NCBI GenBank assembly: GCA_034190875.2
Contig: CM067348.1
Coordinates: forward strand, 48,155,229 to 48,219,228
Direction: 5' to 3'
Source of the DNA: Urechis unicinctus
Lineage: Eukaryota; Annelida; Polychaeta; Xenopneusta; Urechidae
DNA: 64,000 nt
Position 1 is the stretch's first letter; each line of letters begins with the position of its first letter. The position numbers and the translations under genes were made by a program. Of this stretch, positions 11,447-24,240 are shown piece after piece. Below the pieces are notes generated by a model. That model was not told the DNA's origin. It saw only the letters and a list, made by a program, of their open reading frames with translations, and searched no databases.

Positions 11447-11716
11447 ATGACGCGATCAGTGCATTGCTTGGTCAGATATCTCAATATTACCTTGAGAAAT
11501 AATCCGCTGCCTTTGCAGTTAAAAAAACTTAAGAATAATAGTATTTACGGGCTCATTAAAGGTATGTGGATAGCTTTGTATGAAGCAATACGAATTATAG
11601 CCGTTTATGTACAAAGAGTCGGTACCAATATTATTCATCATAGATTGTACGGCGAGCATTTGGTGCCTTACAAAGACGTAGAGCAGATGGTCTGCAACCG
11701 GTTATATGACTGCTGA
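11447..11716 (+). CDS. Unrecognised ORF (89 codons)
   Basis: Plus-strand ORF just after the 11.26 kb repeat segment. It has YLNITL near residue 11-16 and a hydrophobic middle (GMWIALYEAIRIIAVYV), and ends with a cysteine. No family recognised; no relative found. Confidence 0.2.
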   Translation: MTRSVHCLVRYLNITLRNNPLPLQLKKLKNNSIYGLIKGMWIALYEAIRIIAVYVQRVGTNIIHHRLYGEHLVPYKDVEQMVCNRLYDC

Positions 11717-12289
11717 ACTCTGATAGCATCATTAGACTCCACAAAGTATCAAACGAATGATCGAAGACCAAGTAGCAATGGATCATTTACAACTGTATAA
11801 TCAAAGCGACACTCATGAGATGCTAACACATAGGGTAGTGTTTACTTTCGTGCTGATCATATATCTGGCCGTTTGTTTATTTGGAGGACATTGAAAGCGG
11901 ACAATCAATCTCTGTATGCTATCCGACCGCAACGTGTGAGAGATCTATGCCGTATATGTCATGAGCGAGCATGAAACCTGCATGATCCGTATATATGAAC
12001 AGGGCATCATGACGCACTTCACTTAAATGTTAAGCATCACACAGCGCGCGTTGATACATATGATGACGACCGAATCTGATCTGGCATAGACACATGATTT
12101 TCATATAATATAGAAAAACAACCATAACGGAAGGAATGACAAAAGCTTAGGTGTTCAAATGCCTTCCGGGATGACATTTATGTTTAAAACTCATGTCCGC
12201 CCAACATTGATTTTGTTCGTGCACCTACAATCAAAATATAAATAACGCAATTTACTACTTAATTAATGCCCTATTACAATCGAACGTTT
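11717..12289. other. No feature seen
   Basis: Stop-rich on both strands; no repeats detected by eye. Confidence 0.4.
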
Positions 12290-12740
12290 TATGCTCTGTT
12301 GATGCTTTAGCCTCACTTGGTTAAAGCGCAAGCTATGATGAGTGCTATTAATACTATAATTACAAATTGTAGTTGCAAACTGAACGGCGGCCAATTACAG
12401 GGCAGATACATGTTGTATCCCAGCGCGGTGTGCCTTTACTTTCAGCGTATTTGTGAAGTAATTTATGGCGATTCATTCAAGCTTATGCAATATAATTTAA
12501 GCAATATACTGTACAATATACTTCATATGCAATCACTCATGATGGCGATGTTTTGACCCTCAATCTTCGGTAGCAGCCTATATTCTACTTCCTATGCAAG
12601 GCAATCAATTTGATTGCGTCCATAAAGTTTGTAATCTGCTAGACAAGTTATTGTCAATAGCTATGAATTTGTTATGCGTGGGATGGTGAGGTTGGACTCA
12701 CCACAAGAACCCTGCTATATAAAACGCCGGGTATTGGAAG
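12290..12740 (+). pseudogene. Decayed Ig-like exon (relative at 25.1-25.6 kb)
   Basis: About 450 bp with a clear diverged relative at 25,070-25,590. The plus-strand frame here (ORF 12,317-12,556) reads NTIITNCSCKLNGGQLQG, then YPSAVCLYFQ. The relative reads NSIIANNYLKLNDGLQG, then WYPSAVCFYYQ. Together they suggest an ancestral Ig B strand with Cys and a C strand WYPSAV. This copy has lost the Trp (Leu instead) and the relative has lost the Cys (Asn instead). 3' of the ORF, homology continues through GGCAATC, CATAAAGT and TATGAATTTGTTAT blocks. Confidence 0.45.
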
Positions 12741-13605
12741 GTAAAATCAACAGTCAAGGATTATCTAGCTAACGTACAACTTACTTGCGATGTTATAATG
12801 ATGTGTCTAGTCTAGAATTGTGATGTATGTGTTTCGATCAACTAGGGGCGGCCAAACATTTGTGAATATTTCCGTGTATTTTGCACTCTCAGAACCTTTG
12901 ATAGCGCCACAAGACATAGTTTAAACGAAAACACGTCACGGTAAGTCAATCATCTTAGTTCATTCTGTGTGGTACAATCGCGATGTCCTGACACTGATTC
13001 CCATTGGTTATTCCTTAAAGCTTATTTCGGTCGAATTCATTTTTCGAAGGTTCGTTTTGAACTATTTCGGCAAAAATCAGGCTGAATATTGTTCAAGCCA
13101 TGGTTATCCTATCACAACTTTGTTGAATTAATCTGTCCTTTCTAACACATCAAGGCGCAGCGTGAAATACAGCATACTTGGTACGGAAATATGTGGTAGA
13201 AGAAGTGGTCTTATTTACAGAATACCTACGCTTTATTATTTCACGCGTTATTTAGTGTTATCGCCTAAGATAATTCAAGATGCATTAATATTATGATTGT
13301 TCAAGAAGGTGAGAGAGGTAATCTTCATAAGATGTAACCTAAACGTTTATCTTAATCCTTTATTTGCGTGAATGCCTCGTCTATTCGAAAAATGTTGGTC
13401 CCTCCGGGATCTATGACGCATATCCAATCATATTGAAATGCATAGCTAACCAGCAAATTGGTGCGAAATGTATCATTTAATTGTTTTGACACAATAAACG
13501 CTCTCGAACCGCATGACTTGGAATCATACAGGTTCTAGTTTGGGGTGTAATTCCAATGCTCAAGCTTGATGATAGAGACATGATCCTCAGATACAAGCTA
13601 AGTTA
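12741..13605. other. No feature seen
   Basis: AT-rich sequence with no recognised ORF or repeat. Confidence 0.4.
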
Positions 13606-13872
13606 TTGTGTATATATTTTGTTTATTTGTTGCGAATATCGCATTTGTGTCAGATTTCCCCAAAATTATTACAAACGCCCAATCGACTGTTCAAATTAAC
13701 ACTTATTGGTTTTGCTGATAAGATTTGTAAGCAGTTATTCATGCTGCATGCTACACTCTATGAAATTCGAATCATATCTAGCTGTTCCATTATTCGGGAT
13801 ATCTTCAAAGTCATACACAAAGCCAATTTATTAAAGGCAGATATAATATTTCGACTGTACAATATCAACTGA
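13606..13872 (+). CDS. Unrecognised ORF (88 codons)
   Basis: Plus-strand ORF with a hydrophobic start and mixed basic-hydrophobic body. No motif I can name and no second copy; may be chance. Confidence 0.15.
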   Translation: MCIYFVYLLRISHLCQISPKLLQTPNRLFKLTLIGFADKICKQLFMLHATLYEIRIISSCSIIRDIFKVIHKANLLKADIIFRLYNIN

Positions 13873-14094
13873 TCCTTCAATCATCATATGGTTATGAGCC
13901 AACAAGCCAGGTAATGTTTGGACTTGAAATAATAGGCAACTGATGGCTAAGAATGCTTTATTTCGTTAACATCGACTGCATCAGTTAATCCCTGCCGTGC
14001 GGGATAATGCGTTGCCTCAGTTAGCGATACCATAGCAGATGATAAACATTGGTGAAAGTGCTTGCAGTGACTTATGATTATGGCCTGTAACGGT

Positions 14095-14340
14095 TATCGG
14101 CGGTCATAACAGCGTCGTTAAGCGACTCCCATCATCGATTATATAAACAATTCTGTTCTGCCGCATTAAGTCTTTAGTCCTTACGAGATAGACAATTCAA
14201 TCATCTGCCAGGCGCATTCTGCTGAACGTATTTGGTGAGAATATCGCTGCTGCAATATGCTGGCATTATATCTTTGGTGCTGAAGATGTAAGGTCCAATT
14301 AATTGCTGTGCTACTGACAACTGCAGCTGTATTTCAATGA
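14095..14340 (+). repeat. Ancient paralogous segment, copy 2 of 3
   Basis: Relative of 10,182-10,400 and 24,040-24,240, sharing GGTCATAACAG, the ATCGATTAT-AA block, TTCTGTTCTGCCGCATTAA and the GCTACTGACAACTG block. All plus frames contain stops, so this copy is broken. Confidence 0.5.
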
Positions 14341-14462
14341 AACGTGTGCCCACCGGTAATTAGAAGAATTCATTTTTTCAAAATAATCGAGCATGTTTAA
14401 GCCTCCGATGTGACATCCTGATATCGTAAACTTGATCAAGGCGTTATGATATTCACCTCCCG

Positions 14463-14654
14463 ATGGTGATCGTAACGAAAGAAAATTATGTTGCTGATTT
14501 CAGAATACAAACTTGTGTGTTGTGTATATTACAATGCATTAAAACAAATACTGAATGGTACTCTGAGTGGAAACTTTTAAAAACTTATGGGAATCATGAT
14601 AATGATCATCTCCTTAGAAAATGTATAAACCGGGTCATTTATACAACTGCATAG
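14463..14654 (+). CDS. Possible Ig-like B-C strand exon fragment (63 codons)
   Basis: Residues 17-33 read TCVLCILQCIKTNTEWY: a cysteine followed 14 residues later by Trp-Tyr, as in the B and C strands of V/I-set Ig domains. Residues 1-16 would be the A and B strand region. It ends before any E-F region. The fit to the family pattern is good, but the sequence is single copy. Confidence 0.3.
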   Translation: MVIVTKENYVADFRIQTCVLCILQCIKTNTEWYSEWKLLKTYGNHDNDHLLRKCINRVIYTTA

Positions 14655-15354
14655 GTAAATGATCGGTACAAGCAATACTTACGACTCGAAGACCATGACA
14701 TGAATCTGCGTCAATAATCAAGTCTTTCACGTTAATGTGTTTATGAAACATGACCTGAAGCGCAAAGCTTGTTATGTATTATGAGGTATTGAAGGTTTGT
14801 GTCTGTCAGACGGCTAATTACCGTACATACTGCCAAGCATGATTTATCGAAACTTTGGCCGACCAGAACCCTGAGGCTGAAAGCCTCTTTGTTATGGTAC
14901 CAATAGAGACATATCCTGTTGTCTGTTGTTTACAAATTGTTTACATCAGTGTATTATATATTCACAGTCTTTCATTGTATCTTACACATTATGGAGATTG
15001 ACAAAGCGCAATAAGCATTTGCAAATGTTCCGTCGTATATGAGAGAGCCACTTTGCCTTTCCCCCATTTAACAGATGATAATAGACAAAATATTTCAAAT
15101 GGGACAATGCATGCATCTCAAAGTCTATTCAAACTCACGCTTCCATTAGCTGACGTATAAAGGTCGGATTACTTGGCTTCAAATTACCTTTCTGCTGTCT
15201 AGTGACCCTTACATTATTCGATCTATCTCTAAGCGTCCCTGGTAAAATCTTGACTGTTTTGTAAAATACTAGAGACTATCGCTTACATGTGATCTGTTTC
15301 CATTGTGTGTCGTCGTGGAATCTTTTGATCAATTGTTCGCCTAATAAACTGCAA

Positions 15355-15640
15355 TAAGAAAATGCTCGTGCCAAAAATGTGTTGTCTTAAGCATACCGTA
15401 ATACTAAGGATTACCGTCTATATTGGGATATAAAAGAATATTTGCAGCAATCTATATTTGAGTAATGATTCATGTAGCTCAAATATTGATCAGCTTCGTC
15501 GCATATGTTGGCCGAACACGGTTAGCAGATCTCAAAAATTGCAGCAATAATAGTGTGATTCATAATCATCCAGGCATAAACCGCCCCACAAAAGCTCTAA
15601 AACCATTCCAGTAATAAATCATGCTTCTTCCATGATTGAT
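15355..15640 (+). repeat. Ancient paralogous segment, copy 1 (relative at 17.95 kb)
   Basis: Aligns with 17,945-18,215. Shared: CTCGTGC-AAAATGT-TTG-CTTAAG, TCTATATTT-AGT-GATTC, a GCAGATCT block, and CATAATCATC followed by AAAGCTCTAAAACCATTC. Read as protein the last part is HNHPGINRPTKALKPF here and HNHQAVNHPEKALKPF in the relative, so a shared reading frame is plausible. It may be a cytoplasmic or spacer exon. Confidence 0.6.
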
Positions 15641-15699
15641 GACAACGGAACCATAATTTCGCGGAACTTACTTACTTCGATAACATCATTTTTATGCCA

Positions 15700-15960
15700 T
15701 TTATTTCTGCTTACTACTGTTATCCGCAGCATCAAGAGTTGCAGAATGATTAAAGGCCAGCAATAATGTGAAAAGGCATTGCCATCATTGTTTGCTATGG
15801 TCTCGGCTAACAGAGATGACGTTGCTTTTTTTTAAATACATTCGATGGGCTATAGAACATGTTGGTTCCCAAAAGACAGCATACGATAGCAATCCAATGA
15901 TCCGTTTAGCTGCGATTCAATTAATTCATGTATTTTACGACGAAAGTTGATATTGAACGA
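15700..15960 (+). repeat. Ancient paralogous segment, copy 2 (relative at 6.1 kb)
   Basis: Relative of 6100-6350 (CTTACTACTGTTATCCGCA; GGCCAGCAATAA; GATGGGCTATAG; CCGTTTAGCTG). It directly follows the 15,355-15,640 segment, giving a fixed local order. Frames are interrupted. Confidence 0.4.
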
Positions 15961-16314
15961 TTAATCACCAGCGTTAGATCAATGATATCGGACCTATTCC
16001 CTGTCATATCACTGGTCTTTCAATGGCTTACGAAGCGTGATTGGCATTTCACTATTGCGCCGAGACGTAGCACAGAATAAAAGCATATCAAAGTTTATGC
16101 ATAGTAACGCCTCTATTAGCTCATGTACGACGTCGGCTAGTGAAGTAGATGGAAACAACAGAATATATGCAGCCTCCATGTGTCCGTTTGGCAAGGAAAT
16201 GCCTTTAATCGATCTCAGCATTTGCTAGAAATTCGCCGAAGGGCGATCTGTTGACGGTTGATTGGCGTCGAGGATAGCTATGTCACAAGTAAACAAAGTT
16301 CATTATTGTGGTAA

Positions 16315-16860
16315 CAAACCCTCACAGGCACTGTCGAGCCTGTTTTGATTATGTTAGGATATCTAAATGTAAATATTCGCACTCATCTAAGCTATGTACC
16401 GTCGGCTTTAGAATTTTCATCCAACCAAGAATTATAGTGGGGTTTTTCCCAATCAAATCTAAACAGTGTTTTTCCAATTTTAATGCATTTCTCCTCTACT
16501 GATAAATACCTCCTCAATTACTAAATATCAGCATTCCGTACAACATGATCAGCACTTTAAGTTACACATGTAAGAAGTTAAGATTCCTTTAGCATACTAT
16601 TCAAAAAGGAAATGACGCGTATTTGTAAAATAATGTCGCAATTGCACACACATCCAGTGACAGAGAATTGTAAATTTGTGCACATGTGAACTTGATTGTG
16701 ACTTTGAGCGGCGGCGCCATGAAATTGGCTTTTAAACGGTGTCCATTGTGGAGACGATAAATGTTCCAGTATTATCGTACAGTTATGAAATATCGCATTT
16801 CGAAATCCACTCATCCCACGAAGCTCGTAATTACATGACACATAATTACATTTACGCGGT
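16315..16860 (+). pseudogene. Decayed exon region, copy 1 of 3 (relatives at 20.5 and 26.0 kb)
   Basis: Aligns with 25,790-26,180, and its second half with 20,400-20,760. In the plus frame around 16,677-16,735 this copy reads CAHVNLIVTLSGGA, the 26.1 kb copy CAYENQNVTFSGDI and the 20.6 kb copy RANEN-stop-NVALSGTI. The shared N-x-x-V-(T/A)-(L/F)-S-G core in the same frame argues that the ancestor coded on the plus strand. Stops interrupt all three. The minus-strand ORF 16,883-16,578 (101 codons) is then probably a shadow. Confidence 0.45.
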
Positions 16861-17284
16861 CTGAAAATCTTTTCAGACATCACTGGAAATCACTATATGC
16901 CCGATCTGATATATGGCTGCTATCGTTGCTGAACCTTGCGCTTGTCAGATGGTTGGAGAATAATGGTTATGGGCATTATCGACGATAAGGCAATCGACGC
17001 ACTGAACGCTCAATGTACTATCAAATACAAATGACATGCATTTGAGATCACTTGCTTTTATCATTGCCTAGTGTAATTAAACAGGAATTATGCCATTGTA
17101 ACTGCAATAATCGTCGTCGATGTTGTGGTGACAGCTCCAACCTAGGATACTAGGTCTCGGTTATTATAGGCTGATTATGAAGCGGTACAACATCATTTAG
17201 CTTTATCGAATCGAGCGATTAAATATAGTTCAAGTCATTTTTATGCGGTGAGTGTAATATGGACTAGCATTAAAGCCATTGGCA

Positions 17285-17419
<135 letters not shown>

Positions 17420-17730
17420 GTAGCTAAAAGTGCAGGTAGACATTGGTTTCAAAATATATTACAAACGAAGTGAATATTGCAGCTATTTGATGTGCACAAA
17501 TCGCTATCAATACTTTTATTTATATTGTGAGACGCTCTTCCATCCTCTTGAAATTCAATAGAAAGGATGTATTGAATACTCCATTGGATGCTTGTCATCC
17601 CTTGTGCTAACAAAATATTGTGACGCTGTGCTGGAAATAGCTGGTGCAATTGAAGTTGCCCGAGTGTGTAAAAATGCATGCATAACTATAGCTTTCAAAT
17701 ACGACAGTCTTATATTGATTAAATATAGTT

Positions 17731-17930
17731 GTGTGTGATTGCAATATTGCTTGTAATTGCCGCTTTTGGCGCACGTTTAAAGCTTCGTTCCTGTTGGTTT
17801 TGCCATATGTTGGACCGAATTTCTTCCTGCCAATCTACCAATTGATAATTAATGTTCGTTTTGATGCTGCATGCAGCAATATCATTAAGTTTTCTGTGCT
17901 TAGTTTGGTCTAATCCTTCCCGCTAAGTAC
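17731..17930 (+). pseudogene. Diverged copy of the signal-type exon at 26.6 kb
   Basis: Aligns with 26,625-26,805: ATATTGCTTGTAAT, GGCGCAC, TGTTGG-CG, TTCTTCCTGCCAATC, TGC-TGCAGC and ATCATT-AG. The 26.6 kb copy is open in a frame beginning like a signal peptide. Here that frame has several stops, while another frame is open (17,731-17,913). I read this as a decayed copy, but the coding frame is not settled. Confidence 0.4.
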
Positions 17931-17944
17931 TGATATCCACTAAA

Positions 17945-18215
17945 GCAATAAATAGATACTCGTGCTGAAAATGTATTGCCTTAAGTATACCTCGATTCTG
18001 AAAATGAGCATCAATATTGGAAAATAATCGAATATAATCGCCGGTCTATATTTTAGTTGTGATTCACAAAGCATATATATTAATCAATGCATAATCTTCG
18101 TAAATATGCCTTGCAGATCTGAGAAATCAGAACAGAAATATTGTTATGCATAATCATCAAGCCGTCAACCACCCCGAGAAAGCTCTAAAACCATTCTAGA
18201 TAGAATTCGGAATGC
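17945..18215 (+). repeat. Ancient paralogous segment, copy 2 (relative at 15.4 kb)
   Basis: Diverged copy of 15,355-15,640, 2.6 kb downstream in direct orientation. It follows the 17.7 kb exon copy and precedes the ORF at 18,326. Confidence 0.6.
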
Positions 18216-18325
18216 ATCAAGATTCTTGCATATACATGTTGACTCATCATAGAACTTGATCAATTGCGTTCCGACGAGCTGTAATTGAAGGACTAGCTTG
18301 GCTGACGTATCGAACATAGGACATA

Positions 18326-18526
18326 ATGTCCTATTTTGATCATGTCAAATGTGATGATGGATATGATAAATGCCACGCTAAAGATGGCGAAACATATATA
18401 CGACTAAATAATACGCAATATGGACACCACAGCTATGTAGCTTGCATGAATGGGACACAAAGCAAAGGATGTGCTCTGTGTTTTGCTGACAATACAAAAT
18501 ACATGTTTAGCGGTTGTCCATGGTGA
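18326..18526 (+). CDS. Possible Ig-like E-F strand exon (66 codons)
   Basis: Residues 24-40 read YIRLNNTQYGHHSYVAC, matching the pattern L-x-L, spacer, Tyr-x-Cys of Ig E and F strands. Six cysteines lie in 66 residues. The N-terminal part has CDDGYDKC and the end CALC/GCPW. A chitin-binding type-2 domain was considered because of the Cys content, but the spacing does not fit. A second ORF in another frame (18,450-18,692) overlaps the 3' part; which is genuine beyond about 18,450 is unclear. Confidence 0.28.
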   Translation: MSYFDHVKCDDGYDKCHAKDGETYIRLNNTQYGHHSYVACMNGTQSKGCALCFADNTKYMFSGCPW

Positions 18527-19019
18527 ACAAACTGCAAAGTCTGCGTATGAGAGTATTAAAAATGAGATACAACACTCAGTGCTTACAACCGCAAGCATAC
18601 GTACGTACGCTAATGGATGTAATGAAGAGACGCAGTGGTGTCAAAGAGCTCATATGGTCTTCAGCAAAACAGCTGGCCCACTACATCATTAATTCCTGAT
18701 AATGCATATCATCATGTTGCGTAACTTTCCATTCAGCATGAAGAATGTGCTTGTAATCTGTTATTGCAAATGAAAATTATCAAGATACAATAGTGTTTTT
18801 ACGCCACCTCGCGACAACATTCATGCAATCAGTTATGGTTACGTCGACCGCCTCAAGGATCGCACCAACATGTTTCAGTTTGTTATCCGATTACGTTATG
18901 CCTCAGATTGATATTTATGCATATGGCCCGAATCTAACGATTTAAATGCTTTTCACTGGACAGTATGTTAAGCCGATTGAATAAAGTCCAGTTGGACAGT
19001 TCTGCCAGCTGTTAAGCGC

Positions 19020-19223
19020 ATGATCAAAATGCATTTGTGTGAAAATAATGTAGCTGTCAAGCACGAATGGAACAGATTTCTGATAGCTGTAATATTTATC
19101 GATTCTAGAAATGTAACCAGCGTTATCTATTGGTTCATAACTAGCATGACGTCCATTATAAATAGAGCAACACAAGTCATATTATTGAAACGATCGAAAA
19201 TGTGCATCGGAAAATCCAGGTAG
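19020..19223 (+). pseudogene. Diverged exon copy (relative at 31.7 kb)
   Basis: The plus-strand frame reads AVIFIDSRNVTSVIYWFI. The relative at 31,688-31,921 reads FVIFIELRMTTSVCNYFM in the same register, and DNA similarity continues about 60 bp further. Conservation at the protein level in one frame suggests a real ancestral exon. The relative has an Ig-like Cys where this copy has Ile. Confidence 0.4.
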
Positions 19224-20399
19224 AGAATTTTATTGTCACAGATTGTCGATGAATCGACCGTATGGCTACAATGAAATGTATTGATTGAAGTCAAGCGAAA
19301 TCAGTGCATGCCCCTAATAGATTTTGGCTACGAAACGCATGTTGTCATGGTATCTAGAAGCAATGCATTTTATCAGAATAACTCTTAACAGCTCAAATAA
19401 TTATGTGCTTACTTTTCCCCGATGTTACTCTGCAAGATTACATTTAGACAATAGTTATGCATTTTTATAATAATCTGCACACTTTGATATATTATCATAG
19501 CTATTCAGCACAATTCAATCGTTTTCCGCGACTCTTCAGTGGTTACTTCCTTGTAGCCTGATTGTAATAGCTCTCGATATACCGTGGCTCAATATTGCAA
19601 ACAGGTGATGAGCACATCCTCACCATCTCTTGTCCAAAAACAAAGCTAGTCATGAATGTATCGGACATTGCTTAGTATATCTGATTATGGTAAATACTTA
19701 TGTATACAAGTAGGAAGGAGCGGCGCGGGGACCAAATGGCAGCCGTCATTATGGACGACGATAACCATTAAATAAATTATTCATACACAGTTGTCGATTG
19801 AATAAAATGATAATTCCAAGTGATATAATGCGGAAAGTTAGAATAATGCGATTCATCGTAAACTATGGGATCCCATTGAGTCAATGAGGACATATTGGCA
19901 GATGGTTATATTAGGGAAAGTGATTAATTCCGCTGATTCTGATTTATCTCAACGTGTTCTTTGGTGGTCTAGACAACCTGTTTGAAATCGCAGTGCCTTA
20001 TGTATTCAAGCAATAATTGCACCCAATTGTTTACTGATATATTGCTCGCAGTTTATCGGTTACTTGCTCACATTTGAATCGCGGATTTCTATCGGATGTA
20101 AACATTAGCAATTAGATATTATGAAAGCACATGATTATGGATTTAAGCATATCTTCGAGTCACAATGGAGCTGGTTATTGCACATTTAAACAAATGTGTA
20201 AGTCATTCACCAATTTGTAGTAACATATTGTAATAACTGACTGATCTTCATAATTATGTGTATACGGGCGAATTTGAGCTGTAAGTATATCAGGGCAAAA
20301 CTCTAGAGGAATTAGGACTGAACATTTATAAATTAGTATAGCACACGCTGTGTGTAATAAATTAAAGCAAATTAATCTTTACAATAATACAAAATAATT
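19224..20399. other. No gene seen
   Basis: A short piece at 19,320-19,355 (TTTTGGCTACGAAACGCATG) again resembles the 31.78 kb sequence, so this is part of the same degenerate repeat landscape. Otherwise nothing recognised. Confidence 0.4.
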
Positions 20400-20760
20400 A
20401 CATAATGACATATCAACCAACATGATCAATACTTTCAATTGCACGAGGCGAAATTCAGGTAGCATGTTTTATATTTATATAATAATCACATTGAAAGGGA
20501 GAATACTGCGTGTGTTGTGATGCAATAAAATATCACGAGCAGGCTTCTTACATGTTATGATGTGGGTAAAGTTATACGTCTATACCACGCACATCTAGTG
20601 TCAGGGTTGGGAAACCCGTGCAAATGAAAATTAGAACGTGGCGTTAAGCGGAACTATTCTGGGTTATTCCATTGTAGAAAAGAGGAACACTCGAATTTTA
20701 TATAGCGCCTTGCGAATTTTGATTCAACCTACGCGGCTCGTTTTCACGGCGTTATGGTTT
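20400..20760 (+). pseudogene. Decayed exon region, copy 2 of 3
   Basis: Relative of 16,520-16,830 and 26,000-26,200: ACATGATCA-ACTTT, CACATC-AGTG, TGCAAATGAAAATTAGAACGTGGCGTTAAGCGG. The plus frame contains stops but keeps NVALSG at the position of NVTFSG/IVTLSG in the relatives. Confidence 0.45.
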
Positions 20761-23700
20761 TAACGAGTCGAGCAATTGAATAATATATGAATTACAGAAT
20801 TGCAATATACGATAGTAATTGATCATCGCAGTTTGCAGATTAAATCAATCATCCTTCAACGCGGTAATTGCTGAAAATAGCAATAATTGTAAGTGATGTA
20901 ATTATCTGTGTATGTGCAACATAAATGAGCGAGAATAAACGGGCATTACAGAACATCTGCAATATATTTGCATTAAAGAATAACACCTCGACATTAGGAA
21001 GCATAGTTTACTCATGGAAAATATGTTTAAGGACCTGCATGTTGAATTAATTGCTCACCTGCGGCATGTATGAGGTACAGTGATGTTCTCTATGGGCGGC
21101 ATACCACTATGCCACGTACTGTGACAGCCGCAATATCGATCGTTATATGGGTAAATCATGCCAACGGCATTCCAATAAGGATTAACAAAACGCAGCATTA
21201 ACATACTACAATATTCTCTCTACTGCGTGATAAATATAAATATATACAATGTAACGCCGTTCGTAACAAGCTTTTTGTGTCATTCTTACTTGGGTCCACA
21301 TAAATCGACAGGTAATCTAAGATTGACAAACCAATTACTCAGGTAAGTTGTCTGGCAATCCGTATACGCCGATAATTCATCATATATAAGGGATTATGCA
21401 GTTGATCATGACGAATAATTGAACGCCTACTTGTCAAGGGTTTAATGTTCGTGTATATCAGTATTTTGCTAATCAGAAATTCCGTGATTGAACACAGAGG
21501 CATTTATAATTAAGCTCTGGCTCATTTTAAGACCCTAACATATGTGTGGATCAGTATATGTTTATAAGGGCTAATGTAGGACATGCGGCACGTTAAGTAA
21601 CGCACCAAAATCTAGTCAGCCACAGAAACCTAAAATAAAGGGGCATCGTAATCCCATTAATGAGCAATAGACAATTACTGGCTCTAACTATATTACCAGG
21701 GCATTCATCTAATGCAGTTACAGGGTTATGTCTTCTCAGTTAAAGCATGATGCTACATGCTCAGGTAGACGCAACACTTTAGTCGTATGACTATCCGTTA
21801 TTGAAAGGCAATAAACTGAAGGCTTATGGACTTAACTTTGTAAGTTTTAGGGAAACCGTATTCCCTTTATATGTCTTCATCTAATTGTAGACTACTCGGC
21901 GCATGATCTAATTCTTGGAGCCTATAAATCTTATTTAACCATTGCCATATGAAGCGAGCTCAAGTGGCGTATCACCTCCTATGTATTGCTCCTCCTTAAC
22001 AACTTGTTTTACGGCTGAAACCACTATATTTGAACATAAACCATGCTCTGAATAACTTAGGGAGCCTCGAAAGGTTATTTTGCAAACAGTAGAATAGCTT
22101 ACACTTCTGCATATGTATTCTCAATCTCGATAGAGTGGTAAAAGCTATTACAGTTAATAACTGGAGTGGGTCAGCTCCCAATTTCAGATCCGCTGAGGGT
22201 AACTCCTGACTGCAGTCTCCTTATTCATTTAAGTCAAACTGTTTTAACGACAAAAGAAATAATATCCGGTATATATTCTTCTTACGCATCGGGCACATAT
22301 CACAGCAAAAAACGCAGAAAAAAATGATCAACCTATTACGTGTCAAGGCGAGGCGACCACGTGCAGCTATCTACCTCTTATGTTTTATACTTACCAAATA
22401 TACCTACAAACGCAGATAATGATTTTCATATACCTAGGATCCAAAAGGCATTTACTGGTGTCAGAACCAATACTGCTCATTTAATTTGCTTTCTGTATTT
22501 TCTTTTCTCGCTGTGAGTTTAACATACCTCGTGCACAAAATTAATATTATCGTTATAACTCTGAGTAAGGACGCTAGGGTAGCGAAATGCAATATTAAAT
22601 ACCCTCATCATTTTGTATCATCCATTCATGATTCCACATAATGCTTTTTCTTATGCGACGTGCCTCTCATAATCAAGCGCTTGTCGGAACCTGACAGACT
22701 AATTAATCACAGCCAATGTATCCCGACACATACTACGCTAACGTACAGTGAATGATTTGAAAGTTGGTCTCTTATATCAAGAGCACGAAACCTACATTAC
22801 CACGAGGGAACACAGTTCAACAACCTGTCAAGTTATTTTTAACGGTCAGGTGGAGTTGTTGCATACATATATGGATCATTTAAGAAAAGCAAAAAGTACT
22901 TGATTACTTGATTACATATTCCCCAATTGCAAGATTGCATATATATATATTGATGGCTTTGTCTAGCGCTACCTTGCACGTATGCACTCAATCCTTGTGA
23001 CAGCACAGCAATCATGGACAGGAAACCAACATGAACACCATCTTGAAGCGTTAATGTTTGTCGAATCGCCAAAGTGGTAATAACACTTTGCTCAACTCAA
23101 ATGGCATCGAGATTGACATGCTGGGTGTAAAAGTAGCAAGCCGAGCAAGCAATGTGTGACTATTTGGCAAGTATGGTAATACATGCTCTAGGTTTTTTAT
23201 ATGATACACTGTGCAATCAGGGATCAAGTGTAAGCGCGCCTACAATACATTTGACGGAAGTAGTAAAGTCACATTTGTAATGCACGAATAGATACATAAT
23301 ATTTCGCTTTGATTAAATTGATATCTAGTTGTTGAATGTAACATCATGTTTATATTAGATCGGCAGTTATATATACAGTACGTATGCAGAAATGATGAGT
23401 ATTGAAGAAGTATATAAATATCAAATACAATACGTTCGTAATGGTTGAATATGAATTTAACTTCTACCTTGCACTATTTCACTATGGCATTATATGGGCA
23501 GTTATGATAAATTACTGATGCATAAATAATGGTCAATTTGCAGTCTGTTCTTGACTTTGGTCTGTGTTAATAAGCAAAAGTTAATTTTAAAAGCCCTCAT
23601 ATTTGGCTCACTTCATACCGTGCGCCAAATCTTTTGTTTCGAAGTCAACATATGACGGTAACTAGACCTACACAAGCTGTCATCCGTATTTATGAGCATC

Positions 23701-24039
23701 TTTTTCACACACTAAGCATATCTGCAGATGGGACTGGACGTTACCCGCTTTTGATTTGTGCTCAAGTTTCGTAAACGGTAGAAAGAATCGATTGCTTCAG
23801 TCGATCAAAGACCTTTACCAGCTCAATGCGAAATACTGATCTCTCTCCAAGGAGCAGTTGCAATTGCAAGCGTATATTGATGGATCACTTCTCTGCATAT
23901 TGTTCACATAATTTCACAGTGAAAATGTCAATGCAATGGCAAGTATATAAATATGCGGCGTATCACATTATGAAAGATATATGCATCAGAGTCCGTATAA
24001 ACTGATATTCTTGAAAAACTGTACATATTTATAGCATGA
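20761..24039. other. 3.3 kb without a supported gene or repeat
   Basis: Only short unrelated ORFs occur (for example 22,839-23,072 and 21,996-22,181, both minus). I found no paralogous copies of this stretch within the window, in contrast to the flanks. It looks like ordinary non-coding AT-rich DNA. Confidence 0.4.
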
Positions 24040-24240
24040 CCGAGTAGTTTGCGATAATGAACGATATTGTTCTGCCACAAAGAAGGCAATCGAGGGGCGA
24101 CTGCGCTACCTGCTGTGCTCATCATGCTATTTGTGAGGCGCAGTCAACACGAAAATCACTCGTGGCAATATAATTGTTCTGGTAAGGAAGTTAGTATAAA
24201 ATAATTGTTCTGCCATTGCCAACTGTGGCTGTATCATTTT
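24040..24240 (+). repeat. Ancient paralogous segment, copy 3 of 3
   Basis: Relative of the 10.2 and 14.1 kb segments: TTGTTCTGCCACA, TGCGCTACCT, TGTGAGGCGCA and TGGCAATATAATTGTTCTG. Similarity to the 10.2 kb region resumes at 24,360-24,440. Confidence 0.5.

Noticed and set aside
16578..16883. 101-codon minus ORF with eight cysteines as a gene
   Set aside because: Two paralogs have no matching minus frame, while a plus-frame core is conserved in all three.
18326..18526. Chitin-binding (peritrophin-like) domain
   Set aside because: Cysteine content and CPW end suggested it, but the spacing between the second to fifth cysteines does not fit; the Ig E-F pattern fits better, though weakly.
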